23,762 bases of DNA from a virus (IMGVR_UViG_3300028840_002579:1-23762); one strand, 5' to 3'. Shown: positions 6,647 through 14,459, counted from the stretch's first letter. Program-made: numbers and translations. Notes: generated by a model not told the origin, from the sequence alone.

Positions 6647-8155
6647 ATGCAGTACCTCAAGGCCGACACGGCGACCACCATTCGAATCGGGCCGTTTGTG
6701 GACGACGCCGACGGCAAGACCGCCGAGACCGCACTGACCATCGCTCAGGCGGATGTCCGGCTGTCCAAGAACGGCGCAGCAGCCGCCCAGAAGAACGACG
6801 CGACCAGCGCAACGCACGACGAGAACGGGTACTACCGCGTGCCGCTGGACACGACCGACACCAACACCGAGGGCACGCTGGACGTCTGCGTCAGCGAGGC
6901 TGGAGCCCTGCCAGTCATCGCTAAGTTCACCGTGCTGCCGGCAGCGGTCTACGACTCGCTCATCGCTGGCACTGACACGCTGACGGCAGACGTCACCCAA
7001 GTCGCGGGCTCCAGCGTTGCCGGCGTCAATGACTTCAAGGCCGATCTGACGAGCCTCAACGATCCGACCGCCGCCGCCGTGGCGACCGCCGTCCGCAGCG
7101 AGCTGACGACCGAGCTGGGCCGCATCGACGCCAACATCACGAGCCGGGCTGTCGCCGGCGATGCCATGACGCTGACCAGCGGCGAGCGTGGCGACGTCGC
7201 CAACAGCGTTTGGGGCAAGGATCTCAGCCTGTACGCGACGGCTGACCAGGCTGGCACGCTGCTCAAGACCGCCGAGGCCAACACGGACGACCTCAAGACG
7301 ACGACCGTCGTCAAGGCCGATGTCGTGTCCATCAGCGGCGACTCGGCTGCGGCAAACAACCTCGAAAGCTACTGCGATGGCACGACGCCCATGCCGGTCA
7401 ACGTGACGCAAGTCAGTGGCGATTCGGTCGCCGCAGACAACCTGGAATCGTACTGCGACGGCACGACGCCGATCCCGGCAAACACGACTCAGGTCGCTGG
7501 CTCCAGCGTGTCTGGCGTGGCCGACTTCAAGGCGGACGTTTCCGGCCTACCGACTTCCTCGCAGATCGCGGATGCGGTCTGGGACGAAGCCCAAAGCGGG
7601 CACACGACCGCCGGCACGTTCGGCTTGTACCTCGACGCGGCTGTCTCCGGCGTCTCGACCGGTGGCGTTTCAGCGGCGGACATTGCCGATGCCGTTTGGG
7701 ACGAGGCACTTAGCGGGCACACGTCCGCCGGGTCCGCTGGCAAGGCTCTGGCCGACGCCGAGACGGACGCTGCGGCGGCTGCCAGCGGCGTGGCCGGCCT
7801 GAACGACCCGACGGCAGCGGCAATCGCCACGGCTGTCCGGTCGGAGCTGGCGACGGAGCTTGCCCGGATCGACGACGACATCACTAGTCGAGCGGCTGCC
7901 GGCGATGCCATGACCCTCACGACCGGCGAGAGGGACTCCGTGGCGGCTGCCTTGCTCGATTTGGCCAACGGCGTCGAGACCGGCATCACGACCCGGCAGG
8001 CCTTGCGCGCGACCCTCGCGGCCCTGGCCGGCAAGGTCAGCGGCATGAACGCGAACGCCCCAGTGTTCCGGGCCGCCGATGACAGCAAGGACCGCATTAC
8101 CGCGACGACGGACGCCGACGGCAACCGGTCCGCCGTCAGCCTCAACCTCACCTGA
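6647..8155 (+). CDS. Repeat-rich fibre/baseplate protein
   Basis: A 502-residue protein. The N-terminus (about 1-100; KADTATTIRIGPFVDDADGK, then ENGYYRVPLDTTDTNTEG) looks like a baseplate/fibre attachment domain. The rest is built from repeats: a 48-residue unit at 137-184 and 385-432, a 27-residue tandem at 227-252 and 254-279 (GDS.AA.NLESYCDGTTP), and a pair with IADAVWDEA.SGHT.AG at 305-323 and 344-362. This low-complexity Ala/Asp/Thr repeat style is common in trimeric phage fibres. The C-terminus has FRAADDSKDRITATTDADGN. It starts two bases after the LamG gene. Shaft or side-fibre role is inferred. Confidence 0.7.
   Translation: MQYLKADTATTIRIGPFVDDADGKTAETALTIAQADVRLSKNGAAAAQKNDATSATHDENGYYRVPLDTTDTNTEGTLDVCVSEAGALPVIAKFTVLPAAVYDSLIAGTDTLTADVTQVAGSSVAGVNDFKADLTSLNDPTAAAVATAVRSELTTELGRIDANITSRAVAGDAMTLTSGERGDVANSVWGKDLSLYATADQAGTLLKTAEANTDDLKTTTVVKADVVSISGDSAAANNLESYCDGTTPMPVNVTQVSGDSVAADNLESYCDGTTPIPANTTQVAGSSVSGVADFKADVSGLPTSSQIADAVWDEAQSGHTTAGTFGLYLDAAVSGVSTGGVSAADIADAVWDEALSGHTSAGSAGKALADAETDAAAAASGVAGLNDPTAAAIATAVRSELATELARIDDDITSRAAAGDAMTLTTGERDSVAAALLDLANGVETGITTRQALRATLAALAGKVSGMNANAPVFRAADDSKDRITATTDADGNRSAVSLNLT
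7055..7198 (+). repeat. 48-residue fibre repeat, copy 1 (copy 2 at 7799-7942)
   Basis: Encodes residues 137-184; copy 2 encodes 385-432. The two agree at roughly four of five residues without gaps (LNDPTAAA.ATAVRSEL, then TEL.RID..ITSRA.AGDA and MTLT.GER). DNA similarity is also high, so the pair is younger than the connector repeats and could recombine. Confidence 0.8.
7325..7483 (+). repeat. Tandem 27-residue fibre repeat
   Basis: Two direct units (7325-7402 and 7406-7483, period 81 bases) encode ISGDSAAANNLESYCDGTTP and VSGDSVAADNLESYCDGTTP. A third partial unit follows with TQVAGSSVSGVADFKAD, matching an earlier TQVAGSSVAGVNDFKAD near residues 117-133. Each full unit carries one Cys. Confidence 0.8.
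7559..7732 (+). repeat. Paired ADAVWDEA fibre repeat
   Basis: Units at 7559-7615 and 7676-7732 encode SQIADAVWDEAQSGHTTAG and ADIADAVWDEALSGHTSAG. A degenerate relative (VANSVWGKDLSLYATADQAG) lies near residues 184-203. Confidence 0.75.
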
Positions 8156-8637
8156 TGTACGGCAGCAACTACTACGGCAGCACCTACTTCGGCTCGACCT
8201 ACTTCGGTCAAGGTGTCACCGTTGTCGCTGCCGGGAGGTACAACTTGGCCGACCTCTACACGGCCCTGCGAGCCAAGATCCTGACCGGGCAGGCCGCGAC
8301 CATCTACGGCTCGCGGGTCTACTGGCAGATGGCTCCGGCCCGGATCCAGACGCCCTACATCACGGTCAGCCTCGCGAGCCTGACGGCCCTGCGGACGTTC
8401 GACCAGGAGGGCTACGACATGATCGCCCAGCTCTCGCTCTGGCACTCGCTGGCGACCGGCCCGGACGGCGCGTGGGCAGGGGCGCAAGCCGTTCGAGACA
8501 ATGTCGGAAAGACCGTACTCACGGTGACCGGGCAAAACAACCTGACCTGTCATTTCCGGTCCGAGCGTGGACCGGACCGCGACAATGACCTCTGGCGGTC
8601 GGATATCGACCTGACCATCCGCAGCATGGAGACCTGA
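8155..8637 (+). CDS. Tail terminator-like (DUF3168-like) protein with Gly-Tyr-Phe N-terminal repeat
   Basis: A 160-residue protein. Residues 1-18 form a YGS-x-Y-(Y/F) repeat (MYGSNYYGSTYFGSTYFG). From about residue 30 it resembles tail-terminator/DUF3168 proteins: LADLYTALRAKILTG, then IYGSRVYWQMAP and TPYITVSLASLT, then a C-terminal LTIRSMET strand. The terminator caps the tail tube and joins it to the head, which fits a place just before the tail tube gene. ATG 8155 overlaps the upstream stop (TGATG). YFG-type repeats are often seen as a tail on short phage proteins; here they sit in front of the terminator-like domain. A downstream start would remove them, but no good one with a ribosome site is visible. 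Confidence 0.65.
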   Translation: MYGSNYYGSTYFGSTYFGQGVTVVAAGRYNLADLYTALRAKILTGQAATIYGSRVYWQMAPARIQTPYITVSLASLTALRTFDQEGYDMIAQLSLWHSLATGPDGAWAGAQAVRDNVGKTVLTVTGQNNLTCHFRSERGPDRDNDLWRSDIDLTIRSMET

Positions 8638-8639
8638 CC

Positions 8640-9023
8640 GTGGCTATCGTCTCTGGAACCAACGGAAGCGTGACCAACAGCAGCGGGTACTCCGCTGGCA
8701 TCACGGCGTGGACCGCCGATATCACCATCGCCGAGCTGGACATCACCAGCTGGGATGACGAGAACGCTGGCGTCATCTGGCGCGAGTTCATCGCCGGCGT
8801 CCGCGAGTGGACGGGCACGATTACGGCTCGCTGGGATGCTGCGTCGAACATCACTGCCGGCATCGGCACTGAGCTTTCCGTCTCGCTTCTGGTCGATGGC
8901 ACGAAGGGCATCACCGGGCAGATCATCGTGACCGGCATCTCGGCATCGGTCGAGATGGAATCGGTTGCGTCCGTCTCCTTCACATTCCGCGGAGCCGGTG
9001 CTCCGACCGTGGTGACCAGCTGA
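8640..9023 (+). CDS. Major tail (tube) protein
   Basis: A 127-residue beta-rich protein starting at GTG 8640, preceded by GGAG. It carries the tail-tube pattern: SSGYSAGITAWTADITIAEL near the N-terminus, DITSWDDENAGVIWREFIAG, a repeated G-x-I-x-A/V strand series, and a C-terminal VASVSFTFRGAGAPTV, the typical final strand of siphophage tube proteins. It lies before the two chaperone-position ORFs and the tape measure, exactly as expected. It is short for the family but complete. Confidence 0.82.
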   Translation: MAIVSGTNGSVTNSSGYSAGITAWTADITIAELDITSWDDENAGVIWREFIAGVREWTGTITARWDAASNITAGIGTELSVSLLVDGTKGITGQIIVTGISASVEMESVASVSFTFRGAGAPTVVTS

Positions 9024-9388
9024 TGAGCTTCGAAGCACATGTAGGAGGCCCGGTCACGTTCAAGCTGCTCGACGGCGAGATGAGGCACTTCCAGCGGATG
9101 ACGCCGAAGATGCTTATCGAGCTGGGCAGCTACAACCGTGCGATGACCGGAGGCGGAAAGGGCTGGCTGTCAATCGACCAGTGCATGGACCTCGTCACGA
9201 CCATCGAGGGCATGCGATGGCTGGCGTGGCGATGCGTCGTGGCGGCTCATTCCGAGTTCGCCGGCGATGCTGGCCGGGAGCGGTTCTATCCGCTCGTCGA
9301 GGACTTCGCTCTGTTGTCCAACCTGGTCGGCCAGATCACGGCCATGCCCGAGTCGGACCCTCAGCAAGCCAGGGAGGCGAGCGGATGA
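9023..9388 (+). CDS. Tail assembly chaperone candidate (G-like)
   Basis: A 121-residue helical protein between tail tube and tape measure, the standard place of the tail assembly chaperones. The start overlaps the tube stop (TGATG). Sequence includes FKLLDGEMRHFQRMTP and SIDQCMDLVTTIEGMRWLAW. The next ORF lies in the -1 frame and overlaps by four bases, the geometry used by G/GT-type frameshifting chaperones, but I found no canonical X-XXY-YYZ slippery site in the overlap-accessible stretch. The role rests on position and size. Confidence 0.62.
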   Translation: MSFEAHVGGPVTFKLLDGEMRHFQRMTPKMLIELGSYNRAMTGGGKGWLSIDQCMDLVTTIEGMRWLAWRCVVAAHSEFAGDAGRERFYPLVEDFALLSNLVGQITAMPESDPQQAREASG

Positions 9389-9612
9389 CCGTCGAGCAGT
9401 GCATGGGACTGGTGGCTGCGGTCTACCGGACGCCGCTGCCCATGCTGGCCGACATGCCGCTTTGCTCGATCCTCTCCTGGCTGCTGGACATCCAGACCAT
9501 CCTGCCCATGATCGAGCCGATGGCGAGCAAGCCCAAGGAAGAGAAGATCACGACCGGCGCGGAGCTGATGCAGCTCGCTCAGATCGCCGGCCTGCCGATC
9601 ATCAGGAGCTGA
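9385..9612 (+). CDS. Second tail assembly chaperone-position ORF
   Basis: A 75-residue helical protein (MTVEQCMGLVAAVYRTPLPM, LDIQTILPMIEPMASKPKEE). It starts in an ATGA overlap and has its own ribosome site (GGGAGG at about 9372-9377), so independent or coupled translation is more likely than obligatory frameshifting. In siphophages the second ORF before the tape measure usually extends the first chaperone; that is the basis of this call. Confidence 0.58.
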   Translation: MTVEQCMGLVAAVYRTPLPMLADMPLCSILSWLLDIQTILPMIEPMASKPKEEKITTGAELMQLAQIAGLPIIRS

Positions 9613-9615
9613 CCG

Positions 9616-10719
9616 ATGGCCGAGGTCATGACCGTCACTGCGAAGTTCGTGCTGCAAACGCAGCAGTTCCGCGCCGGTCTGAACCAGGCTACCGCAGCGG
9701 CTCGCAACTCCGCTCGCCGGATCGGCGACAGATTCAGCGATGCTGCCAAGCGAGTGCAGCTGAGCTTCGCGTCGATGGCGAGAACGATTCGGTCGAAGAT
9801 GACCGCAATCGTGGCATCGGTCACGGCGGCTGCTTTTGCATTCCAGAAGATCGCACAAGACATCGACCGAATGGCAAAGTTTAGCCGGCGGCTTGACGTG
9901 CCGGTCGCCGTGCTCCAACAGCTGGAATCTGTCGCCGGAAAGTCAGGCGTGTCGGTGTCCGAGCTGCAAACGGCTCTGGAGTTCTTTCAGAAGTCAACTG
10001 CTGAAGCTGCTCAAGGCACGGGTCCGCTGGCTGACCGATTGCGTCAACTCGGCATCGACGCGACGGACTTTGCTGAATTGCCGCTCATCGACCGCATCGA
10101 GCTGATCGCTGATCGCATGGCTGGCATGAGTACCGAAGTGCAGAAGACCGGGCTGGCGGTCGATGCGTTTGGTCGATCAGGTCAGAAGATGATCATCATG
10201 TTGGATGGTGGATCGCAGGCCATCCGAGAACTGAGGCAGGACTTCGAAGATGTCGGATATGAGATATCCGACGAAGGTGCTGCAAGAGTCGAGGCGATGA
10301 ACGACGCTTTCCAACGGCTTGCTGAATCTGCAAAGTCGACCGGGCAAGCATTGACCGTCGCGCTTGCAAAACCGCTCAAGGATATTGCCGATTTCCTGAC
10401 TGAGGTTTCAACTGAGCTTCGTAACGGCAGTGCATTTGGACAGATCGGAATCATTGTCAACGCTGTCCGAGGATTCAGAGAACGCCGACAACTCGAGCGA
10501 GAGAGAGCGGCTGGTGCAAGTGCTGCCGCTTTGAACCCGACCATCCCGGCCCCGACCAACCCGATTGAGGCAACGCAATCTACCGTCGGTCAGATCTCCA
10601 CGTTCTTCGGCACGTTCAAGACCGGCGAGCGTGACCAGCTGCGGCTGCTCGACCAGATCCGCAAGGCGACCCAGGACACGGTGTCCGCAATCCGCAACCA
10701 GCGAGGCGAGCTGACATGA
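9616..10719 (+). CDS. Short tail tape measure protein
   Basis: A 367-residue protein with a typical tape-measure N-terminus (VTAKFVLQTQQFRAGLNQA, AARNSARRIGDRFSDAAKRV), a hydrophobic stretch at about 62-82 (TAIVASVTAAAFAFQKIA) and long amphipathic helices after it. The family sets tail length and is ejected with the DNA. A strong ribosome site (AGGAG at 9604-9608) precedes ATG 9616. At about 0.15 nm per residue it predicts a tail near 55 nm, much shorter than in lambda-like phages. Codon use from about 9990 to 10560 is somewhat more AT-rich than the neighbours. Confidence 0.8.
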   Translation: MAEVMTVTAKFVLQTQQFRAGLNQATAAARNSARRIGDRFSDAAKRVQLSFASMARTIRSKMTAIVASVTAAAFAFQKIAQDIDRMAKFSRRLDVPVAVLQQLESVAGKSGVSVSELQTALEFFQKSTAEAAQGTGPLADRLRQLGIDATDFAELPLIDRIELIADRMAGMSTEVQKTGLAVDAFGRSGQKMIIMLDGGSQAIRELRQDFEDVGYEISDEGAARVEAMNDAFQRLAESAKSTGQALTVALAKPLKDIADFLTEVSTELRNGSAFGQIGIIVNAVRGFRERRQLERERAAGASAAALNPTIPAPTNPIEATQSTVGQISTFFGTFKTGERDQLRLLDQIRKATQDTVSAIRNQRGELT

Positions 10720-11570
10720 GCTACGGCGTGTTCCCATCAGGCGAGACTGCCGGCGGGCAGAGCGGGCTCACCGTCGTGGAGACGTACACGTCGCCGGCAA
10801 TCCGGCAGGACGACGACCGCATTCGCCGCGTGCGGGAGTTCATCGTCTACGGCGAGATGGGCACGCTCGATCAGGCTCTGGCCGCGGTCAACATACAGTA
10901 CGGCGACCCGCACCCGGACGACCCGGCAGCCGTCGCCGTAGACGTCGATGCCCGGATCATTCCTGAGACTGGCAAGTACGCCGCGAGGCTGGTCTACACC
11001 TACTCGGCAGAGCGAGAGCTGTTGGCCGAGTTCAGCATCGACGCCGATCTGGAGTTCGTCGATACCTGGCGTGTTCCTGTCGTCGAGGACGACGGCAGCG
11101 GCTTCCCGCTGCTGTTCCCGGCTGACGGCATCCCGCCGCTGGAGCGGACCGACATCGGAGGTTGCCCGGTTGACATCGGAGGACAGCCGATCAGCAGGCC
11201 GCTGCGGATCGGACGCTACCAAACTTCTCAAAACTACACGCGCGAAAACTACGACTTTAGCGTGTTGTTCAACGCCGTTGGCTGCCGCAACGACGCCGAG
11301 TTTCTCGGCTTCCCGCGTGGCTCGCTGCTGTACGGTCGTCCGCGGTCAACAAACCTGGCATTCAACACCATCCGCGTGACGCATGAGTTCGTGGTCGATC
11401 CGCTCCAACTGCACATGCGGCAGCAAGCCAGAGCAGACGAGGAAGGCATCCAGCTGACCAACGAACACCCGTGCACCGGCGTCGGGGCTGGGACGTATGC
11501 GTCGTTCGTCTACTGGGTGCAGCCGTACCCGCGGCTCATCGACTTCGACGTGCTTGGCATCACGCCATGA
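10716..11570 (+). CDS. Tail protein after the tape measure, possible distal tail/baseplate component
   Basis: A 284-residue protein starting in an ATGA overlap with the tape measure stop. The first half is beta-rich (REFIVYGEMGTLDQALAAV, VDVDARIIPETGKYAARLVY); the second half has CPVDIGGQPISRPLRIG and a VRVTHEF-like strand (TIRVTHEFVVDPLQLHMRQQ). I do not recognise the family. Siphophages normally place distal tail and baseplate hub genes here, so a tail-tip role is inferred from order only. Three Cys residues lie at C-P-V-D, VGCRND and HPCTG. Confidence 0.55.
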   Translation: MSYGVFPSGETAGGQSGLTVVETYTSPAIRQDDDRIRRVREFIVYGEMGTLDQALAAVNIQYGDPHPDDPAAVAVDVDARIIPETGKYAARLVYTYSAERELLAEFSIDADLEFVDTWRVPVVEDDGSGFPLLFPADGIPPLERTDIGGCPVDIGGQPISRPLRIGRYQTSQNYTRENYDFSVLFNAVGCRNDAEFLGFPRGSLLYGRPRSTNLAFNTIRVTHEFVVDPLQLHMRQQARADEEGIQLTNEHPCTGVGAGTYASFVYWVQPYPRLIDFDVLGITP

Positions 11571-12085
11571 GAGGCAACTACCCGACCATCACCAAGGGCA
11601 TGGGCAGGCTCACGCCGGAGCTATGGGACCGGCTCATGGAGTCGCTCCAGTTCTACGAGCAGAAGGCGTGGCAGCTGGAGATCAAGAAACCGGAGGCTCG
11701 GCAGTATCCGCTCCGACCGCCGTCGCCCGTCGTGCTGCTGGCCATCACGGACGCTCTCGAGGTCGCCGCCGGCTGGCGATGGACGTACGGGTGGACCGAG
11801 CAGGTGCTCGAGGCGGGTGCGTTCGTGGCGAAGGAGGAAGGCCGCACGGACCTCGTGGAGGGCTACGGGCGGGCCGTCAATCCGGAGGAGCAGCTGAATA
11901 TCGAGGGCGTCCAGAGCGGCTACGGCGTGCCGGCGAGCACCGGGCTGGCAACGGCGACACCGCAGCCGCTGCCGACCGGGTCCATCGTGCCGGCGGTCCT
12001 GATTCGGGACGTGACTGACGAGGTGCTGCGTCCGGTGCTGATGCCGGCGACGAACGCCCTGGTCATCGCGTGCAACCAGCCATGA
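11567..12085 (+). CDS. Tail-tip region protein, unknown
   Basis: A 172-residue protein starting in an ATGA overlap; the frame upstream of 11567 overlaps the previous gene and is ignored. The N-terminal half is helical (RLTPELWDRLMESLQFYEQK), followed by SPVVLLAITDALEVAAGWRW and a Pro/Thr-rich stretch (ATPQPLPTGSIVPAVLIRDV). No family is recognised. It is translated in series with the other tail-tip genes. Confidence 0.55.
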   Translation: MRGNYPTITKGMGRLTPELWDRLMESLQFYEQKAWQLEIKKPEARQYPLRPPSPVVLLAITDALEVAAGWRWTYGWTEQVLEAGAFVAKEEGRTDLVEGYGRAVNPEEQLNIEGVQSGYGVPASTGLATATPQPLPTGSIVPAVLIRDVTDEVLRPVLMPATNALVIACNQP

Positions 12086-12609
12086 GCCAGCAGCTGCTAT
12101 CTGGGTGCTGCTGCGGGCCGATTCAACCATCTGAATGCCCAGACGACTGCCCTGAGTGCAACGACGCGTATGCGTTCAGCATCAACATGAGTGGATTTTG
12201 GAGTTTCGCGGGCGAGGATTTCGTGACAACGCTTAACGGTTCCGGGGTGCTTCAAAAAGAGAATTTTTGCAGGTGGGTAGTTTTGCAACCCAGTTCATTC
12301 ACGCAAACTACCTCGCTTGCGAATGGCGCGCCCGGAGGTTTCTATTCAGGAACGTTCGACGTGTCTGTCAATTTTTTTCCGACAGAGCGTTTCTATTCAT
12401 GCCTTGTTTCGGGTGGCATCGCACGCAGTCAGGTGAGAATCACGACTCGAGGAACAGGCCATAGAATTCTATTCGTAGGCAGCTACTCGTATTCTGCATG
12501 TCCATATGCGGTATTTCCGAATCCGCAGACCATCAATCAATCACTGATAAATCTCGGCTCCAATCAAGCGCAATACAATGTAACATCGCTTGAAATTTTC
12601 ACATCATGA
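12082..12609 (+). CDS. Cys-rich tail-tip protein, unknown
   Basis: A 175-residue protein starting in an ATGA overlap. The N-terminus is packed with Cys (GCCCGPIQPSECPDDCPECN: seven in about 20 residues), a pattern that suggests a metal- or disulfide-stabilised cap. The rest is a beta-type sequence rich in Ser, Asn, Phe and Tyr. From about 12180 to 12605 the DNA is far more AT-rich than anything nearby, with runs such as TTTTTTT, so this part was probably acquired or is evolving differently. Such variable, aromatic-rich beta domains at a tail tip often face the receptor; that role is inferred. Confidence 0.55.
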   Translation: MSQQLLSGCCCGPIQPSECPDDCPECNDAYAFSINMSGFWSFAGEDFVTTLNGSGVLQKENFCRWVVLQPSSFTQTTSLANGAPGGFYSGTFDVSVNFFPTERFYSCLVSGGIARSQVRITTRGTGHRILFVGSYSYSACPYAVFPNPQTINQSLINLGSNQAQYNVTSLEIFTS

Positions 12610-12863
12610 ATGGTTGTCGCTGGTATCGTCGCGGCGAGTGCCGCTTGCACCGCTACGGGCGTCGTCCGAGCGCGGGCGTCTGCCGGATCTGCGAGCTGCA
12701 CCGGACCAACCGCATCCTGGGACTCGGTGACGTGCTCCGGCTCATCATCACGCCGGTCGTTGATCGCCTGCCGGTCTTGCGCCGCGTGACCAGAAAGTGC
12801 GGCTGCCAGCAGCGGCAGGAGCGGCTCAACCGGTTTGTCCCGCTAGGATTCCGCCATGATTGA
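12606..12863 (+). CDS. Small Cys/His protein with CGC...LNRFVP C-terminus
   Basis: An 85-residue basic protein starting in an ATGA overlap. It has N-terminal C4, C12, H15, C27, C30 and H33, compatible with a small zinc-binding module, and a C-terminal KCGCQQRQERLNRFVP segment. Short phage proteins ending in a CGC-x(3,5)-R-x(2)-LN motif are familiar to me near tail genes, but I know no assigned function. Translation ends eight bases inside the next gene. Confidence 0.55.
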   Translation: MNGCRWYRRGECRLHRYGRRPSAGVCRICELHRTNRILGLGDVLRLIITPVVDRLPVLRRVTRKCGCQQRQERLNRFVPLGFRHD

Positions 12864-13188
12864 CTGCGAGTGTGCCGAGTACCTGAACGCCGATCACCCT
12901 GGCAACGCGAGCACGACCCGCGTGTTTCCGCGTGGGACTAAGACCATCGCCGTCGGCATCACGAACGTGGACAATGCCGTCGTCCGGATCGAGCTGGCAC
13001 TGGAGGCAAACCCAGAAGTGCCGACGAGCCTCGCGTGGTTCGACACGGGCAGCTCGATGGACCTGACCGACACGACGACGACGCGGGCCGTGGACGTCAC
13101 CGGCTACGTCGCCATCCGGCTGGCCGTGCGTACGGCTGCCGCTGAGCTCATTGGCATCTGGTGGGGCGTACCCGTCAACGGAGGCTGA
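12856..13188 (+). CDS. Small beta-rich tail-region protein, unknown
   Basis: A 110-residue protein starting at ATG 12856, inside the last codons of the upstream gene. After an N-terminal CEC pair it is a run of likely strands (KTIAVGITNVDNAVVRIELA, AVDVTGYVAIRLAVRTA) with a final IGIWWGVPVNGG. It could be a single beta-sandwich domain of the tail tip. No family is recognised. Confidence 0.5.
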   Translation: MIDCECAEYLNADHPGNASTTRVFPRGTKTIAVGITNVDNAVVRIELALEANPEVPTSLAWFDTGSSMDLTDTTTTRAVDVTGYVAIRLAVRTAAAELIGIWWGVPVNGG

Positions 13189-13191
13189 GAC

Positions 13192-14394
13192 ATGGCTACG
13201 AAGATTTGGCTCGGCGGGGCCAGCACGACCGCCCAAGTGGACACGCTGACCGTCGGCGGGACAATCGAATCGGACGACGTCTTTTCCATCACCATGACCG
13301 CTGAGGACGGCAGCACCACCGCCGTCACTGTGGACGGTGGCGATCACGGCGGCAACGCCGCCAGCGTCGTGGATGCCCTGCTGGCCGCGTGCCAGGCATC
13401 GACGCATCCGCTGTTCACCGCGGTCACCTGGACCGAGCCGACCAGCACGACGCTGCGCGCGACGGCTAAGGTTGCCGGCGTGCCGTTCTACCTGTCGGTC
13501 GGCACGACCGAGGCCGGAGGCGGGTCGGCGGACCTTCAGACCTTCACGCGGGCCGCAACGACGGCCAACAGCGGCCCAAGCGACTTTGCAACCGCGGCCA
13601 ACTGGAGCGGGGCCAGCGTGCCCGTGGACGGCGACGACATCATCTTTCAGGACTCGGTCTGGCCGGTGCTGTACGGGCTCCGGCAGAACGCCCTGGACCC
13701 AGCGTCGGTCCGCCGCGGCGAGTCGATGCGGGCGGACGTGGGCGACAGGGTGAAAGGCTACCAGCTGATCCTCGGCAGCATCACGGACGTGTTCATCCGC
13801 GGCGGAGGTGGCGTGTTCCGCCTGAGCGGCGGCAAGACGAACGTCTACATCGAGGGCACGAGCCAGGACAACGACGCCGTCGTGCTTCAGGGCGTCAGCA
13901 CGAACGTTTACATTTCCGGACCCAGCGTCCGCGGTCAGATCCGGTTCACGGCCAACGCCACCATCACGAATCTGGACATGCACCAGACCGGGCCGACTGC
14001 CCGCCTGACCGTGGACAGCGGCAACACGGCTCCGACCCTGCTCCGCATGGGCACGGGCCGAATCGACTGGAGCGGCTCGACCATCACGACGCTGACCCAG
14101 ACGGGCGGCTACTTCGTGCTCGACGGCTCGGCTGCGGTCACGACGGCCAACGTGCACGCCGGCACGCTGGACGACCGGAGCAGCGGGACCATCGCCACCC
14201 TGAACGTGGTCGGCGGTACGTTCACGGTCAAGAACAACTACGCCACCAGCCAGACCATTACGACCATCAATCAGGTTGCCGGCACGACCGACCTGCGAAA
14301 CGGCTTGAGCAACATCGTAGTGACGAACAACCCGACCGTCCGCGGCGGTCAGCTGCTCGCGGACCTGGGTACGACGGTCGATCCGAAGGTCTGA
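13192..14394 (+). CDS. Beta-helix-like tail fibre/tailspike candidate
   Basis: A 400-residue protein with GGAGG before ATG 13192. The first 110 residues (MATKIWLGGASTTAQVDTLT, VGGTIESDDVFSITM) form an N-terminal domain that I recall in proteins from planctomycete genomes, often followed, as here, by ANSGPSDFATAANWSGASVP. From about residue 190 the sequence is a series of short Gly/Thr/Asn-rich strands with regular turns (DVFIRGGGGVFRLSGGKTNV, NVYISGPSVRGQIRF), as in right-handed beta-helices. It is the last gene of the + structural cluster before a strong terminator, a usual place for a fibre or spike. No catalytic residues could be identified. Confidence 0.65.
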   Translation: MATKIWLGGASTTAQVDTLTVGGTIESDDVFSITMTAEDGSTTAVTVDGGDHGGNAASVVDALLAACQASTHPLFTAVTWTEPTSTTLRATAKVAGVPFYLSVGTTEAGGGSADLQTFTRAATTANSGPSDFATAANWSGASVPVDGDDIIFQDSVWPVLYGLRQNALDPASVRRGESMRADVGDRVKGYQLILGSITDVFIRGGGGVFRLSGGKTNVYIEGTSQDNDAVVLQGVSTNVYISGPSVRGQIRFTANATITNLDMHQTGPTARLTVDSGNTAPTLLRMGTGRIDWSGSTITTLTQTGGYFVLDGSAAVTTANVHAGTLDDRSSGTIATLNVVGGTFTVKNNYATSQTITTINQVAGTTDLRNGLSNIVVTNNPTVRGGQLLADLGTTVDPKV

Positions 14395-14421
14395 CCGGTT
14401 TATCATCGCTCCTTCTTGTGC

Positions 14422-14459
14422 GGCTCCCGGTTGGCTTCGGCTGGCCGGGAGCCTCTTTT
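14422..14459 (+). terminator. Rho-independent terminator of the + structural operon
   Basis: Arms 14422-14435 and 14440-14453 pair over 14 bp (three G-U pairs in the inner part) around a TTCG tetraloop, then TCTTTT. It lies 27 bases after the stop of the last tail gene. The T-run is half of the palindrome TTTTAAAA (14456-14463) shared with the opposite terminator. Confidence 0.9.

Noticed and set aside
6647-8155. Diversity-generating retroelement or phase-variable cassette in the fibre genes
   Set aside because: There is no reverse transcriptase or template/variable repeat pair; the repeats are ordinary in-frame fibre repeats.
9181-9388. Programmed -1 frameshift joining the two chaperone-position ORFs
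   Set aside because: The reading frames have the right offset, but I found no X-XXY-YYZ heptamer in the stretch where slippage could join them, and the second ORF has its own ribosome site. Mass spectrometry would settle it.
12826-14406. 526-residue - strand open frame opposite the last tail genes
   Set aside because: Arg/Gly/Val-rich antisense shadow; it covers three well-supported + genes and reads almost into the + terminator.
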